Of a stretch of DNA of 64,000 nucleotides, positions 55,541-64,000 are shown piece after piece. Made by a program: the position numbers and the translations under genes. Position 1 is the stretch's first letter, and each line of letters starts with the position of its first letter. This DNA is from Ancylothrix sp036704045 (GTDB lineage: Bacteria > Cyanobacteriota > Cyanobacteriia > Cyanobacteriales > Oscillatoriaceae), in contig DATNQM010000030.1 of the NCBI GenBank assembly GCA_036704045.1, forward strand, positions 62,001 through 126,000, in the 5' to 3' direction. The notes under the pieces were generated by a model. The model made no database searches, had not been told where the DNA came from, and saw nothing but the letters and a program-made list of their open reading frames with translations.

Positions 55541-56608
55541 GTGTGGGTCTCCAAATCTCTCTCAACAGCGCTAACACCAACAGCCATCGCCCTTGGCAAT
55601 TTTGATGGCTTACACCGAGGACACCAACAGGTGATCGCTCCTATTTTACAGCGCACTTTACAACCGGCTACCGTTGTAGGAATAGCAAAAACACAACCGC
55701 AGCCCTCCATCGCATCGCAAAAGCCCGGAAAGTGGGAAACTTCCCCCACCTACCCCGAAGCAAGCGAACCTCCAGAACAAAGCTCAACTCGCTCGGTTTT
55801 GCCTATTGGGGTGCATTCAACAGTGGTGACATTTTATCCTCACCCCCAGGAATTTTTCACCGGCACTGCACGCACTCTCCTTACCCCCCTTGACGAAAAA
55901 ATTGCCCTCCTGCATCAAATGGGCGTACAGCAATTAGTTTTATTACCGTTTAACGACGATATTGCCACCCTAAGTCCCCGCGAATTTGTCGAAAAAATCC
56001 TAGTCCGAGAATTGGGGGCTAAACAAATTAGTGTGGGCGACAATTTCCGGTTCGGATATAAACGCACCGGCACAACAGATCAATTAAGATCAATAGCCTG
56101 GGAATATGGAGCAAAAGTAAACATTGTACCCCTAGAAATTTGTCAAGAAGAACGTATTAGTAGCTCTCAAATACGCGACTATTTAATATTGGGAAATATC
56201 AAAGCAGCTAACCGACTTTTAGGCCGTTCTTATAGCATAAGCGGAACAGTAATAGCCGGTCAACAACTCGCCAGAACTTTAGGCTTTCCCACCGCAAATA
56301 TTCAAATTAATCCAGAAAAGTTTTTACCCAAAACCGGCGTTTATGCTGTGCGAGTTTGGCTAGAAAACTGCGAATCAAACCATCAATCATTGATGGGAGT
56401 AATGAATATAGGAATGCGCCCTACCGTAGCCGGTTCCACTCTAACTACCGAAGTACATTTATTAGATTGGTCAGGAGATTTATACGGTCAAAAAATAACC
56501 GTAACCCTTGAAGAATATTTGCGAAGTGAAGAAAAATTTCCCTCCCTCGATTCACTAAAACAGCAAATTCAAACAGACTGCATTTTAGCAAAAAAAATCT
56601 TACAATAG
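55541..56608 (+). CDS. ribF: Bifunctional riboflavin kinase/FAD synthetase RibF
   Basis: A roughly 355-residue enzyme making FMN and FAD. The FAD synthetase half has ALGNFDGLHRGHQ, FYPHPQEFF, SVGDNFRFGYKRTG and ISSSQIRDYL. The flavokinase half has RTLGFPTANI and GVMNIGMRPT. GTG 55541 gives the family N terminus MWVSKSLSTALTPTA, whereas the TTG at 55526 adds five residues. A Pro/Ser/Thr-rich insert of about 45 residues lies between the HxGH-type motif and FYPHP. Confidence 0.93.
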   Translation: MWVSKSLSTALTPTAIALGNFDGLHRGHQQVIAPILQRTLQPATVVGIAKTQPQPSIASQKPGKWETSPTYPEASEPPEQSSTRSVLPIGVHSTVVTFYPHPQEFFTGTARTLLTPLDEKIALLHQMGVQQLVLLPFNDDIATLSPREFVEKILVRELGAKQISVGDNFRFGYKRTGTTDQLRSIAWEYGAKVNIVPLEICQEERISSSQIRDYLILGNIKAANRLLGRSYSISGTVIAGQQLARTLGFPTANIQINPEKFLPKTGVYAVRVWLENCESNHQSLMGVMNIGMRPTVAGSTLTTEVHLLDWSGDLYGQKITVTLEEYLRSEEKFPSLDSLKQQIQTDCILAKKILQ

Positions 56609-56641
56609 TTAAGGTCAATCACCCTTTACAAAGGACAAAAC

Positions 56642-57550
56642 ATGAGGGAACGCATCGACCGGCTTACCGAAAATCTCTCCCAAACTATCGTAGGCAAAAC
56701 TGACGCCATTCGCTTAGTAATCGTCGCCTTACTGGCCGGTGGGCACGCCCTACTCGAAGACGTACCCGGAGTAGGCAAAACCCTCCTTGCTAAATCTCTT
56801 GCCCGTTCTATAGCCGGTAAATTTCAACGCATCCAATGCACTCCTGATATCTTACCCACCGACATTACAGGTACCAATATTTGGAACCCAAAAAGTGGCG
56901 AATTTGTCTTTCTTCCAGGGCCGGTTTTTACCAACGTTTTACTATCCGATGAAATAAACCGGGCTACTCCGCGAACTCAGTCCGCCTTGCTAGAAGTGAT
57001 GGAAGAAAGACAAGTAACTGTGGATGGAGTTAGTCGTCAAGTACCGAGTCCATTTTTTGTAATTGCTACTCAAAACCCCATCGAATATCAAGGCACTTTT
57101 CCCCTTCCAGAAGCCCAAATGGATCGCTTCACCCTTGCTTTTTCCCTAGGGTATCCTAGCGAAAGCGAAGAATTACAAATGCTGCAACAACTAGAAACCG
57201 GCATTCGGGTTGATGAACTACAACCCTGCATAAGCCTAGAAGAAGTACAGGAATTAACTCGTCAATGCCGGTTAATAAAAATTGAAAATAGCTTACAAAA
57301 ATATATTTTAGACTTAGTAAGGGCTACCCGCGAAGATGAAGAAATTACTCTAGGTGTTAGTCCTAGAGGTGCAGTTGCTTTATATCGTTCTAGTCAAGCT
57401 TTTGCTTATCTTTCCAAACGAGATTATGTGATTCCTGATGATGTAAAATATCTCGCCCCCTATGTTTTATCTCACCGCATTATCCCCGCAGGAAATCGCA
57501 GGTCTAAAACTATTATTGAACGGTTATTGCAGTCCGTTTCTATTCCTTAA
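56642..57550 (+). CDS. MoxR-family AAA+ ATPase
   Basis: A 302-residue AAA+ ATPase. Walker A is VPGVGKTLLAK (41-51), Walker B is VLLSDEINRATPRTQSALLEVMEE, and sensor 1 lies in FFVIATQNPIEYQGTFPLPEAQMDRF. MoxR proteins act as chaperones in assembling metal or cofactor enzymes, usually beside VWA-domain (DUF58) genes; none is seen here. It starts 33 bases after ribF. Confidence 0.92.
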   Translation: MRERIDRLTENLSQTIVGKTDAIRLVIVALLAGGHALLEDVPGVGKTLLAKSLARSIAGKFQRIQCTPDILPTDITGTNIWNPKSGEFVFLPGPVFTNVLLSDEINRATPRTQSALLEVMEERQVTVDGVSRQVPSPFFVIATQNPIEYQGTFPLPEAQMDRFTLAFSLGYPSESEELQMLQQLETGIRVDELQPCISLEEVQELTRQCRLIKIENSLQKYILDLVRATREDEEITLGVSPRGAVALYRSSQAFAYLSKRDYVIPDDVKYLAPYVLSHRIIPAGNRRSKTIIERLLQSVSIP

Positions 57551-57553
57551 AAA

Positions 57554-57931
57554 GGCGGGTTAAAACCCACCACTACACGAAAAAAACCTCTTCGGGGTTA
57601 AGTTTATTTGCACCTATTGCCGACGGGTTTTAATCGGCGGGTTAAAACCCACCGCTACAGGAAGAAAACCCCTTAGGGGTTAAGATAAAATGTCATATCA
57701 AATGTATTTAATCCCTAGGACTTCTTCCTGTAGACACCAATTTTAATCGGTGGTTTTTCTTCCGGTTTAAGAGAAAATGTCATATAGAATGTATTTAGTC
57801 CGTAGGACTTCTTTCGTGTAGACACTGATTAAAATCGGTGATTTTTGTTTAATCGTGTAGACACTGATTTTAATCGGTGGTTTTTGTTTATTCGTGTAGA
57901 CGACGGTTTTAACCGGCGGTTTTTATTAAAT
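57554..57931. repeat. Cluster of dispersed inverted and direct repeats
   Basis: Two head copies at 57554-57602 and 57636-57684 share GGCGGGTTAAAACCCACC, CTACA(C/G)GAA and a CCCC-N-GGGGTTAAG hairpin. Two direct repeats of about 87 bp start at 57687 and 57774 (AAAATGTCATAT...GTATTTA...TAGGACTTCTT). Three tail copies at about 57815-57930 share CGTGTAGAC followed by TTTTAA-CGG. The tails are roughly the inverted complement of the heads. The cluster directly precedes the cytochrome gene. Confidence 0.8.
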
Positions 57932-58438
57932 ATGCCTATTTCTCGCCCACTGAGAACAACCTTCATAATTCTAATAGCAATCACCCTCAGTATCATTCTG
58001 GGATGGGGACTCGCCTTTGCCGCCAACCCACCCAGACAAAACACCACCGACACCATTACCAACCCCCAGATACAATACGGACAAGAACTTTATCTCGAAA
58101 ACTGCGCCACCTGCCACATCGGACTTCCTCCCGCAGTAATGCCAACAGAAACCTGGCGCCAGCTACTAAGTGATAGCCAACACTACGGAGTAGTAGTCAA
58201 ACTCCCCCAAGATCCCTTTCGCACCCTAATCTGGAACTACATTCTAATGTCTTCCCGGCTGCTAGAAGAAAAAGAAGCAACCCCCTATCGCCTCGCTGAG
58301 TCCCGCTATTTTACAGCTTTGCACCCCCGCGTTAAATTTAATGAGCCGGTCAAAATCAATACCTGTATAAGCTGTCATCCCAGCGCATCTGACTACAATT
58401 TCCGCGATTTGTCCTCGGAGTGGCAAAATTCTCCATAA
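57932..58438 (+). CDS. Exported diheme cytochrome c
   Basis: A 168-residue protein with a signal anchor (about 10-30) and two heme-binding motifs: CATCH (58-62) and CISCH (145-149). It matches the small diheme cytochrome c (DHC) pattern and would be an electron carrier in the lumen or periplasm. The open frame reaches back to 57845, but that stretch is translated repeat DNA, so ATG 57932 is chosen. The gene is bracketed on both sides by the same dispersed repeat family. Confidence 0.82.
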   Translation: MPISRPLRTTFIILIAITLSIILGWGLAFAANPPRQNTTDTITNPQIQYGQELYLENCATCHIGLPPAVMPTETWRQLLSDSQHYGVVVKLPQDPFRTLIWNYILMSSRLLEEKEATPYRLAESRYFTALHPRVKFNEPVKINTCISCHPSASDYNFRDLSSEWQNSP

Positions 58439-58460
58439 TGTAAATAGACAAGTAAGGAAG

Positions 58461-58567
58461 CGGCGGTTTAAAACCCACCGCTACACGAACAAAACCCCTT
58501 TGGGGTTAAGAGTAACTCTATGCTCGTCCCTAGGAGTTTTTTCGTGTAGAGACTCTTTAACCGGTGG
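58461..58567. repeat. Dispersed repeat copy upstream of secA
   Basis: 58461-58510 repeats the head unit (CGGCGGTTTAAAACCCACC, CTACACGAA, CCCCTTTGGGGTTAAG), and 58541-58567 repeats a tail unit (TTCGTGTAGAGACTCTTTAACCGG). It separates the cytochrome gene from secA. Confidence 0.75.
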
Positions 58568-58620
58568 CTCTTATAAATCCTTCGTCCGCGATCCTTCAAT
58601 ATTCGTTAAATGCTCCTGCC

Positions 58621-61434
58621 ATGCTGAAAAATTTGCTCGGCGATCCCAATGTACGCAAAATCAAGAAAATTCAGCCGCTTGTTACCGAAATCAACCTCCT
58701 AGAGGAAGAGATCCAACCCCTCTCTGATGATGCTCTCATTGCTAAAACAGCAGAGTTTAAACAGCGGCTTAATAATGCTAAAACTCCCGATGCCCAAAAA
58801 GAACTCCTAGACGAATTGTTACCCGAAGCTTTTGCGGTGGTAAGAGAAGCGTCTCGCAGAGTTTTAGGTTTAAGGCATTTTGATGTGCAAATGTTGGGCG
58901 GTATGATTCTGCACAAAGGTCAGATCGCTGAGATGAAAACCGGCGAAGGTAAAACTCTCGTCGCTACTTTGCCATCCTATCTCAATGCTCTTTCAGGTAA
59001 AGGTGTTCACGTCGTCACGGTTAATGATTACCTGGCCCGTCGGGATGCCGAATGGATGGGACAAGTCCATCGCTTTTTAGGTTTAAGTGTGGGGTTGATC
59101 CAGCAAGGGATGAACCCTGATGAACGCCGCCGTAACTATGCTTGTGATATTACTTACGCCACCAATAGCGAATTGGGTTTTGATTATCTGCGTGATAATA
59201 TGGCAACTTCTATGGCGGAAGTGGTACAAAGACCTTTTAATTACGCCATTATTGACGAAGTAGATTCAATTTTAATTGATGAAGCACGAACTCCTTTGAT
59301 TATTTCTGGTCAAATAGAACGTCCTACAGAAAAATATTTGAAAGCTGCTGATATTGCTAATTCTCTGCAACAAGAAGAACATTATGAGGTAGATGAAAAA
59401 GCTCGCAATGTTCTGCTTACTGATGAGGGTTTTGCTGAGGCTGAAAAATTGCTTAGTGTTAAGGATCTCTATGACCCTAATGACCCTTGGGCTCATTACG
59501 TTTTTAATGCCATCAAAGCCAAAGAGTTATTTATTAAGGATAAAAACTACATCATTTTTGATGATGAAGTGGTAATTGTTGATGAATTTACAGGCCGAGT
59601 TTTGCAAGGGCGCCGGTGGAGTGATGGTTTACATCAAGCTATAGAAGCAAAGGAACGTGTGGAAATTCAGCCAGAAACTCAAACTCTGGCAACAATTACT
59701 TATCAAAATTTCTTTTTGCTTTACCCGAAGTTGTCGGGGATGACCGGCACGGCTAAAACTGAGGAAGCTGAATTTGAAAAAATTTATAGCTTGGAAGTTA
59801 CTGGGGTTCCCACTAACCGCAATAATAAGCGTAAAGATTTGGCCGATGTGGTGTACAAAACTGAGGAGGCTAAATGGAAGGCGGTGGCGGCTGAATGTGC
59901 CGAAATGCACACTATTGGTCGTCCGGTTTTGGTCGGTACTACCAGTGTAGAAAATTCTGAGTATCTTTCTAGGTTGCTCCAAAATCTCAAGATTCCCCAT
60001 AATTTGCTCAATGCTAAACCCGAAAATGTTGAGCGGGAATCGGAAATTGTTGCTCAGGCCGGTCGCAAAGGGGCGCTGACGATTGCAACGAATATGGCCG
60101 GTCGGGGAACGGATATTATTTTAGGTGGCAACTCGGATTATATGGCTCGCTTGAAATTGCGTGAGTATTTCATGCCGGCTATTGTTCGTCCTGATGATGA
60201 AAGTTTGGTGAGTTCTATGCGGGTACCGGCCACTGGAAACCGCACGGCCGGTCAAGGTTTTGCCCCTGGAGAGAAAAAAGTTAAAACTTGGAAAGCTTCT
60301 GAGCAAATTTTCCCCAAACAACTCTCCAAAGAAACCGAAACCCTGCTTAAAGAGGCTGTTCAGTTTGCCGTAAAAACCTATGGAGAACGTTCTTTAACTG
60401 AATTAGAAGCCGATGATAAAGTGGCCGTTGCTGCTGAAAAAGCCCCTACTAACGATCTGGTAATTCGTCAGTTACGCGAAGTCTATAACCGGATTCGGAA
60501 AGAGTATGAAGAAAAAACCGGCACCGAACATGATGAAGTTGTTCAGCTTGGTGGTTTACACGTTATTGGTACCGAACGCCACGAGTCAAGGCGAATTGAT
60601 AACCAATTGCGGGGCCGGTCGGCTCGTCAAGGCGACCCTGGTTCGACTAAGTTTTTCCTGAGTTTACAGGATAGCTTGCTGCGGATTTTTGGCGGCGACC
60701 GCGTGGGCAAAATGATGGATATGTTCCGCGTTGAGGAAGATATGCCCATTGAGTCGGGGATGCTGACTCGTTCGCTAGAAAATGCTCAAAAAAAGGTAGA
60801 AACCTACTATTACGATATTCGTAAACAAGTTTTTGAGTATGACGAAGTGATGAATAATCAGCGTCGTGCTATTTACGCAGAACGTCGCAGAGTTTTAGAA
60901 GGTCAAGATTTGAAAGAGCGGGTGATAGAATACGCTGAAAAAACAATGGATGACATTGTTGAGGCCTATGTGAACCCGGATCTGCCTTCGGAAGAGTGGG
61001 AATTGCCAAGCATGGTAAATAAAGTTAAAGAATTTGTTTATCTGCTTTCGGATATGGAACCAGGGCAACTTGATGATATGAGTTTGGATGAAATTAAAAC
61101 ATTTCTCCACGAACAAGTACGCATTGCCTATGACATTAAAGAATCCCAAATTGATCAAATTCAACCGGGTTTAATGCGGCAAGCAGAACGCTTTTTTATT
61201 CTCCAACAAATTGACACTTTGTGGCGCGAACACCTACAGCAAATGGATGGTTTACGCGAGTCTGTAGGCTTGCGGAGTTATGGGCAAAAAGACCCGTTGA
61301 TTGAATATAAATCTGAGGGTTATGAGTTGTTCTTGGATATGATGACGGATATTCGACGCAATGTTGTTTATTCGCTCTTCCAATTCCAACCTCAAATGGC
61401 TCAACCAGCCGTCGCTTCTTCAGAACGAGTCTAG
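58621..61434 (+). CDS. secA: Preprotein translocase ATPase SecA
   Basis: A 937-residue motor that drives proteins through SecYEG in the plasma and thylakoid membranes. Walker A is GEGKT (108-112) in EMKTGEGKTLVA. The DEVD-type Walker B is in AIIDEVDSILIDEARTPLI, the cross-linking domain follows, and TNMAGRGTDIILGG and GRSARQGDPGSTKFFLSL are present. The C-terminal zinc motif of E. coli SecA is missing, as in other cyanobacterial and chloroplast SecA. ATG 58621 gives MLKNLLGDPNVRKIKK, the family N terminus; earlier in-frame codons are not conserved. Confidence 0.95.
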   Translation: MLKNLLGDPNVRKIKKIQPLVTEINLLEEEIQPLSDDALIAKTAEFKQRLNNAKTPDAQKELLDELLPEAFAVVREASRRVLGLRHFDVQMLGGMILHKGQIAEMKTGEGKTLVATLPSYLNALSGKGVHVVTVNDYLARRDAEWMGQVHRFLGLSVGLIQQGMNPDERRRNYACDITYATNSELGFDYLRDNMATSMAEVVQRPFNYAIIDEVDSILIDEARTPLIISGQIERPTEKYLKAADIANSLQQEEHYEVDEKARNVLLTDEGFAEAEKLLSVKDLYDPNDPWAHYVFNAIKAKELFIKDKNYIIFDDEVVIVDEFTGRVLQGRRWSDGLHQAIEAKERVEIQPETQTLATITYQNFFLLYPKLSGMTGTAKTEEAEFEKIYSLEVTGVPTNRNNKRKDLADVVYKTEEAKWKAVAAECAEMHTIGRPVLVGTTSVENSEYLSRLLQNLKIPHNLLNAKPENVERESEIVAQAGRKGALTIATNMAGRGTDIILGGNSDYMARLKLREYFMPAIVRPDDESLVSSMRVPATGNRTAGQGFAPGEKKVKTWKASEQIFPKQLSKETETLLKEAVQFAVKTYGERSLTELEADDKVAVAAEKAPTNDLVIRQLREVYNRIRKEYEEKTGTEHDEVVQLGGLHVIGTERHESRRIDNQLRGRSARQGDPGSTKFFLSLQDSLLRIFGGDRVGKMMDMFRVEEDMPIESGMLTRSLENAQKKVETYYYDIRKQVFEYDEVMNNQRRAIYAERRRVLEGQDLKERVIEYAEKTMDDIVEAYVNPDLPSEEWELPSMVNKVKEFVYLLSDMEPGQLDDMSLDEIKTFLHEQVRIAYDIKESQIDQIQPGLMRQAERFFILQQIDTLWREHLQQMDGLRESVGLRSYGQKDPLIEYKSEGYELFLDMMTDIRRNVVYSLFQFQPQMAQPAVASSERV

Positions 61435-61768
61435 ATGGGATAGGGTGTGTATTCAAAAACGCACCCTTCTCAATTTGGCAAATCAATTTTGATAAGAAGA
61501 ATATTGAGATTTTTCATGTTATAATAATTATTGAATGTTTTTGTTTTGTTTCCCCCACTTGCTCTTGTAGCTAATGAGGGATTTTTTATATTAGGTAAAG
61601 CAAATTTACTTTTATTTTTAAAAAAGATCATTCGTTATAACAATTTTTAGTTATTTCCAATAAAAAATAGTTTTTAAAAACCCGGTAACTTTGGTATCAC
61701 CGGGTTTAAAGCTTAGCAAAGTCAGCTAAAACAATCTGAATAATTAATCTTATTAGGAAAAAAATTGA
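61435..61768. other. Intergenic stretch between secA and the GAF protein
   Basis: No gene is visible between these convergent genes. The hairpin at 61678-61707 is described separately. A weak CCC...GGGATTTTTT structure near 61552-61587 might end secA transcription. Confidence 0.45.
61678..61707 (-). terminator. Rho-independent terminator for the GAF-domain gene
   Basis: AAACCCGGT and ACCGGGTTT form a perfect 9-bp stem. On the minus strand it is followed by TTTTTAAAAAC, giving a T-run. It lies 62 bases after the stop of the minus-strand GAF gene. Confidence 0.65.
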
Positions 61769-64000
61769 TTACGAGGTTGTAAATTGAGTAGCCGAAACCG
61801 GCAAAATAAGCTGACTCGTAATCCGACCATCCTCAAGCTGAAAGAAATTTAACTCGCCGCCAAGTTGTAAAATAATGCGTCGGCAAATAGCTAAATGAAG
61901 TCCTGGTGGCTCTTCCAAAGGAGAAGGAGCTAAAAGGTCAACAGCCCTAAAAGCTTGTAAATCAGCCAATAAACCCGGTGACATAACGCCACTATCGGTT
62001 ATGGAAATATCAGCACCGTTTTCCTGAGACTGGCGACACCAAATATCAATACGACCCCCTTGGGGTGAACGCCGGGCTGCGGCCAGCAATATCTCATAGA
62101 CAACCCACTCAATTTTCATTAAATCGCCACTAATAGTTAAATGGCCTTCACTATGTACCTGAGTCCAGAGTTGTCGGGCCTGAATAATAGCCTCCAAACG
62201 CTCTAGGGAACGACGCAACAAAGTGGGGGCGGCGATGGTTTCTTGAGTCATGCTCATATCCCACTGTTCTCGTTTAATTAGGGGGCGCATAGACTTGATG
62301 CTAGAGTTTAGCTGGCGCAAAACCTGCTGTAAGCGCATAACCTGAAGATTGCCAAAAGAGCCCTTGTGTTCTGCCAGTTCCGTAAGTTTTTTGAGTCCAG
62401 AGTAAAAATTGCGGTAAAAATCTTCTATATGCCGATGTTTGTACCAATTGAGGCATTCTAAATTTTCTTTGGCTTCCACTAGCGTTCCAGTCAGCATAAT
62501 TGAACGCCGAGACCAGGCTAATTGTTTGACCAATACAACCATCAGTTTAAGGATATCTGGCGACCACCGGCGCTCTGAACCATCCGCAACCAATAAAATA
62601 CCTGTGGGTTGATGGCTATCGCTGGTGCTGTCTGCGGGTGATGTTCGGAGGGCGATAACTAATATCTGACTAATAGCGGTGCCGCATAACCATGCTCTTG
62701 TTTCTAGTGGTAATTCACTTGCTTGTACCGACAAAGGTTCCGAGGTATTTTGCAGCAAAGCCCATTGTACTAAAGCATCAGTGTGCACCGGCACCGGCAT
62801 TTCCTGCTTCACCGCAAACTGAGCATTTTTTACTATAGGCGCAACAATTCGGCCCTCCGTTTGACCGGGCCACCAAGTAACCAAAGCAGCCAGCGGTACA
62901 GACATAATTTCAGCCAGTTGTTGCAGACAAGTGCGCTCGACTTGTGGCAAGCTGAAGGTCGATTGTTGGAGATTGCCAACAGCGCTTAAAAGCGTTGAAA
63001 ATAACTGTCGTTGTTTATCGCTATTATTTTGTAGCTGCAATTGGTGAGAAATTAAGCTAATTTGCCGACTGACAAGTCCCACCAGTTCTCGTTCTCGATA
63101 ACTCCATGACCGCGAGGTATCGCAGCAGACAATGACTAAACCTTCTAAAAGATGCCCTGGGGATGTACTACATATCAACAGCGAACGAGCCCCCAAATCA
63201 AAAAAAGCCGGTCGCCATGCCATGAGTTTTAAGTCTTCGTTCCAATTTTCGATGGCAATAGCTTCAGGACTATCTTGAAGCATTTGGGTGTCTACGTCGC
63301 CGAGGGTTGCTAAGGGAGAGTTGATGGGCCGGCGGTTGGGCGGGTGACTTTGATAGATAATTTCAAATTGATAATTTTCTTGGTTGTAGTTAAGGACAAG
63401 AAAGCGGTCAGCCTTAAGCCGGCCTAACAATTGTTCGCTAACAGTGTTTAAGGTTCGTTTCCATTCCGAGTCGCTGTAAATGGCGTGGGTGATGCCGGCG
63501 CTAAGGGCGGAATCAAGTTTGACTTGCTCAATGGTGGTTTCCATTGTTGAGAGAGGGGCCACTAATGACAGCATTTGTGCGGCGGCTCGGACATAGTTTT
63601 TTTCTTCATCTTGCCAGATCCGAGGATCATTGCCTTCGACTGCTAAAAACCCCAGCAGTTCGTTTTGAAAAATAATCGGTGCTGCTAATAAAGACCGTGA
63701 TTTTATCTGCTGCATCAGCCGAAGAGTGACATCGGCTTTGAGAGACGAGTGCGCTTCGCCAATGGCAACTAATTGGTCGCAAAGTAGGGCTTGATAAAAG
63801 CTTCCTAAGTCCGACACCATGACCCCAGAGGCCGGTTGAATCACTTCGCCAAAGGGAGGGGTTTTTTGGTAGTTTCCTACCCTTCGCCAAAAGTAACGTC
63901 TTTCTGGGTAGTACCAATAAATATTTGTTCGGCTGGGGCTAATAAATTTATGGGTTTGTTCGACTACTACTTCTAGGGATGCGTCAAGAGTTCTGCATCC
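61769..64000 (-). CDS. Multi-GAF protein with degenerate kinase-like C terminus, 5' truncated
   Basis: The frame is open to the right edge of the window, so the N terminus is missing; GTG 63844 is internal. At least two or three GAF-like domains can be traced (LAAPIIFQNELLGFLAVEG near the start, then ARSLLICSTSPGHLLEGLVIVCC, then a third around the AALVTWWPG strand). The C-terminal 200 residues resemble a histidine kinase ATPase domain, but the N box reads YEILLAAARRSP with alanine for asparagine, G1 is DSGVMSPG, and no clear H box is seen. It may be a pseudokinase or sensor scaffold. Confidence 0.7.
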   Translation of the reverse strand, partial: GCRTLDASLEVVVEQTHKFISPSRTNIYWYYPERRYFWRRVGNYQKTPPFGEVIQPASGVMVSDLGSFYQALLCDQLVAIGEAHSSLKADVTLRLMQQIKSRSLLAAPIIFQNELLGFLAVEGNDPRIWQDEEKNYVRAAAQMLSLVAPLSTMETTIEQVKLDSALSAGITHAIYSDSEWKRTLNTVSEQLLGRLKADRFLVLNYNQENYQFEIIYQSHPPNRRPINSPLATLGDVDTQMLQDSPEAIAIENWNEDLKLMAWRPAFFDLGARSLLICSTSPGHLLEGLVIVCCDTSRSWSYRERELVGLVSRQISLISHQLQLQNNSDKQRQLFSTLLSAVGNLQQSTFSLPQVERTCLQQLAEIMSVPLAALVTWWPGQTEGRIVAPIVKNAQFAVKQEMPVPVHTDALVQWALLQNTSEPLSVQASELPLETRAWLCGTAISQILVIALRTSPADSTSDSHQPTGILLVADGSERRWSPDILKLMVVLVKQLAWSRRSIMLTGTLVEAKENLECLNWYKHRHIEDFYRNFYSGLKKLTELAEHKGSFGNLQVMRLQQVLRQLNSSIKSMRPLIKREQWDMSMTQETIAAPTLLRRSLERLEAIIQARQLWTQVHSEGHLTISGDLMKIEWVVYEILLAAARRSPQGGRIDIWCRQSQENGADISITDSGVMSPGLLADLQAFRAVDLLAPSPLEEPPGLHLAICRRIILQLGGELNFFQLEDGRITSQLILPVSATQFTTS

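Noticed and set aside
57845..57931. N-terminal extension of the diheme cytochrome
   Set aside because: The extension is translated repeat DNA (RVDTDFNRWFLFIRVDDGFN) that is itself duplicated; the signal peptide begins at 57932.
1..64000. tRNA, rRNA and complete insertion-sequence genes
   Set aside because: None of the diagnostic cores or transposase motifs was found by eye on either strand; a dedicated scan could still reveal a missed tRNA.

Overview
The window is a stretch of cyanobacterial chromosome, most likely from a filamentous, gliding, non-heterocystous species (Oscillatoriales type). This rests on gene content: a hormogonium polysaccharide secretion (hps) locus with HpsA and a set of pseudopilins, an adjacent cyanophycinase/cyanophycin synthetase pair, a SecA without the C-terminal zinc motif, and a decayed caspase-WD40 gene of a kind common in filamentous cyanobacteria. 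I see no rRNA, tRNA, CRISPR array or complete insertion sequence. The hexamer ACCGGC/GCCGGT recurs strikingly often, whereas I did not notice the usual cyanobacterial HIP1 octamer.

Layout. (1) 1-6290: a surface-glycan operon (GNAT-fold transferase cut by the window edge, dTDP-sugar ketoisomerase, aminotransferase, sulfotransferase, flippase, two paralogous GT2 enzymes). (2) 6548-8038: one reading frame with caspase-like start and five WD40 repeats, broken by two in-frame stops. (3) 8111-11561, minus strand: an unknown protein, a Tat-exported aldo/keto reductase lipoprotein, an SMP-30-type lactonase and a PH-like protein. (4) 11715-17685: a 2TM protein, recJ, a soluble chemoreceptor-like protein and a KimA-type potassium importer. 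(5) 17802-21286, minus strand: SbcD (Mre11-type nuclease), an ABC-type AAA ATPase and a DUF4435 TOPRIM protein in a tight operon, the best candidate for an anti-phage (PARIS-like) or novel nuclease system. (6) 21627-31694: cysH diverging from a cobA-hemD fusion, a TPR protein, coaE, a redoxin/2-oxoglutarate oxygenase fusion, a divergent two-component system, larB and a glycosyltransferase. (7) 32083-38510, minus strand: two tandem solute-binding lipoproteins, ispF, a DUF1517 protein and trmD. (8) 38935-42716: cphB-cphA. (9) 42976-52310, minus strand: tatA, four pseudopilin genes, hpsA and an unknown membrane protein. (10) 52492-64000: ribD, an MBL hydrolase, ribF, a MoxR ATPase, a diheme cytochrome embedded in dispersed repeats, secA and a GAF-domain protein that runs off the right edge.

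Functionally, genes 1-6290 would make and export a sulfated, amino-sugar-containing glycan; hpsA with its pseudopilins serves polysaccharide secretion during gliding; cphB and cphA turn over the nitrogen reserve cyanophycin; cysH and cobA-hemD share sulfate assimilation through siroheme; ribD and ribF are the first and last steps of flavin synthesis.

Three families of short dispersed, hairpin-forming repeats decorate the intergenic regions: a TTGGGT palindrome, a TACACGAA/GGGGTTAAG element and a CCCTTAATAAGGG element. One TACACGAA copy at 9111-9165 is bracketed by 31-bp near-identical direct repeats, which suggests insertion. All calls are by eye from sequence and motif memory; no database search was run.
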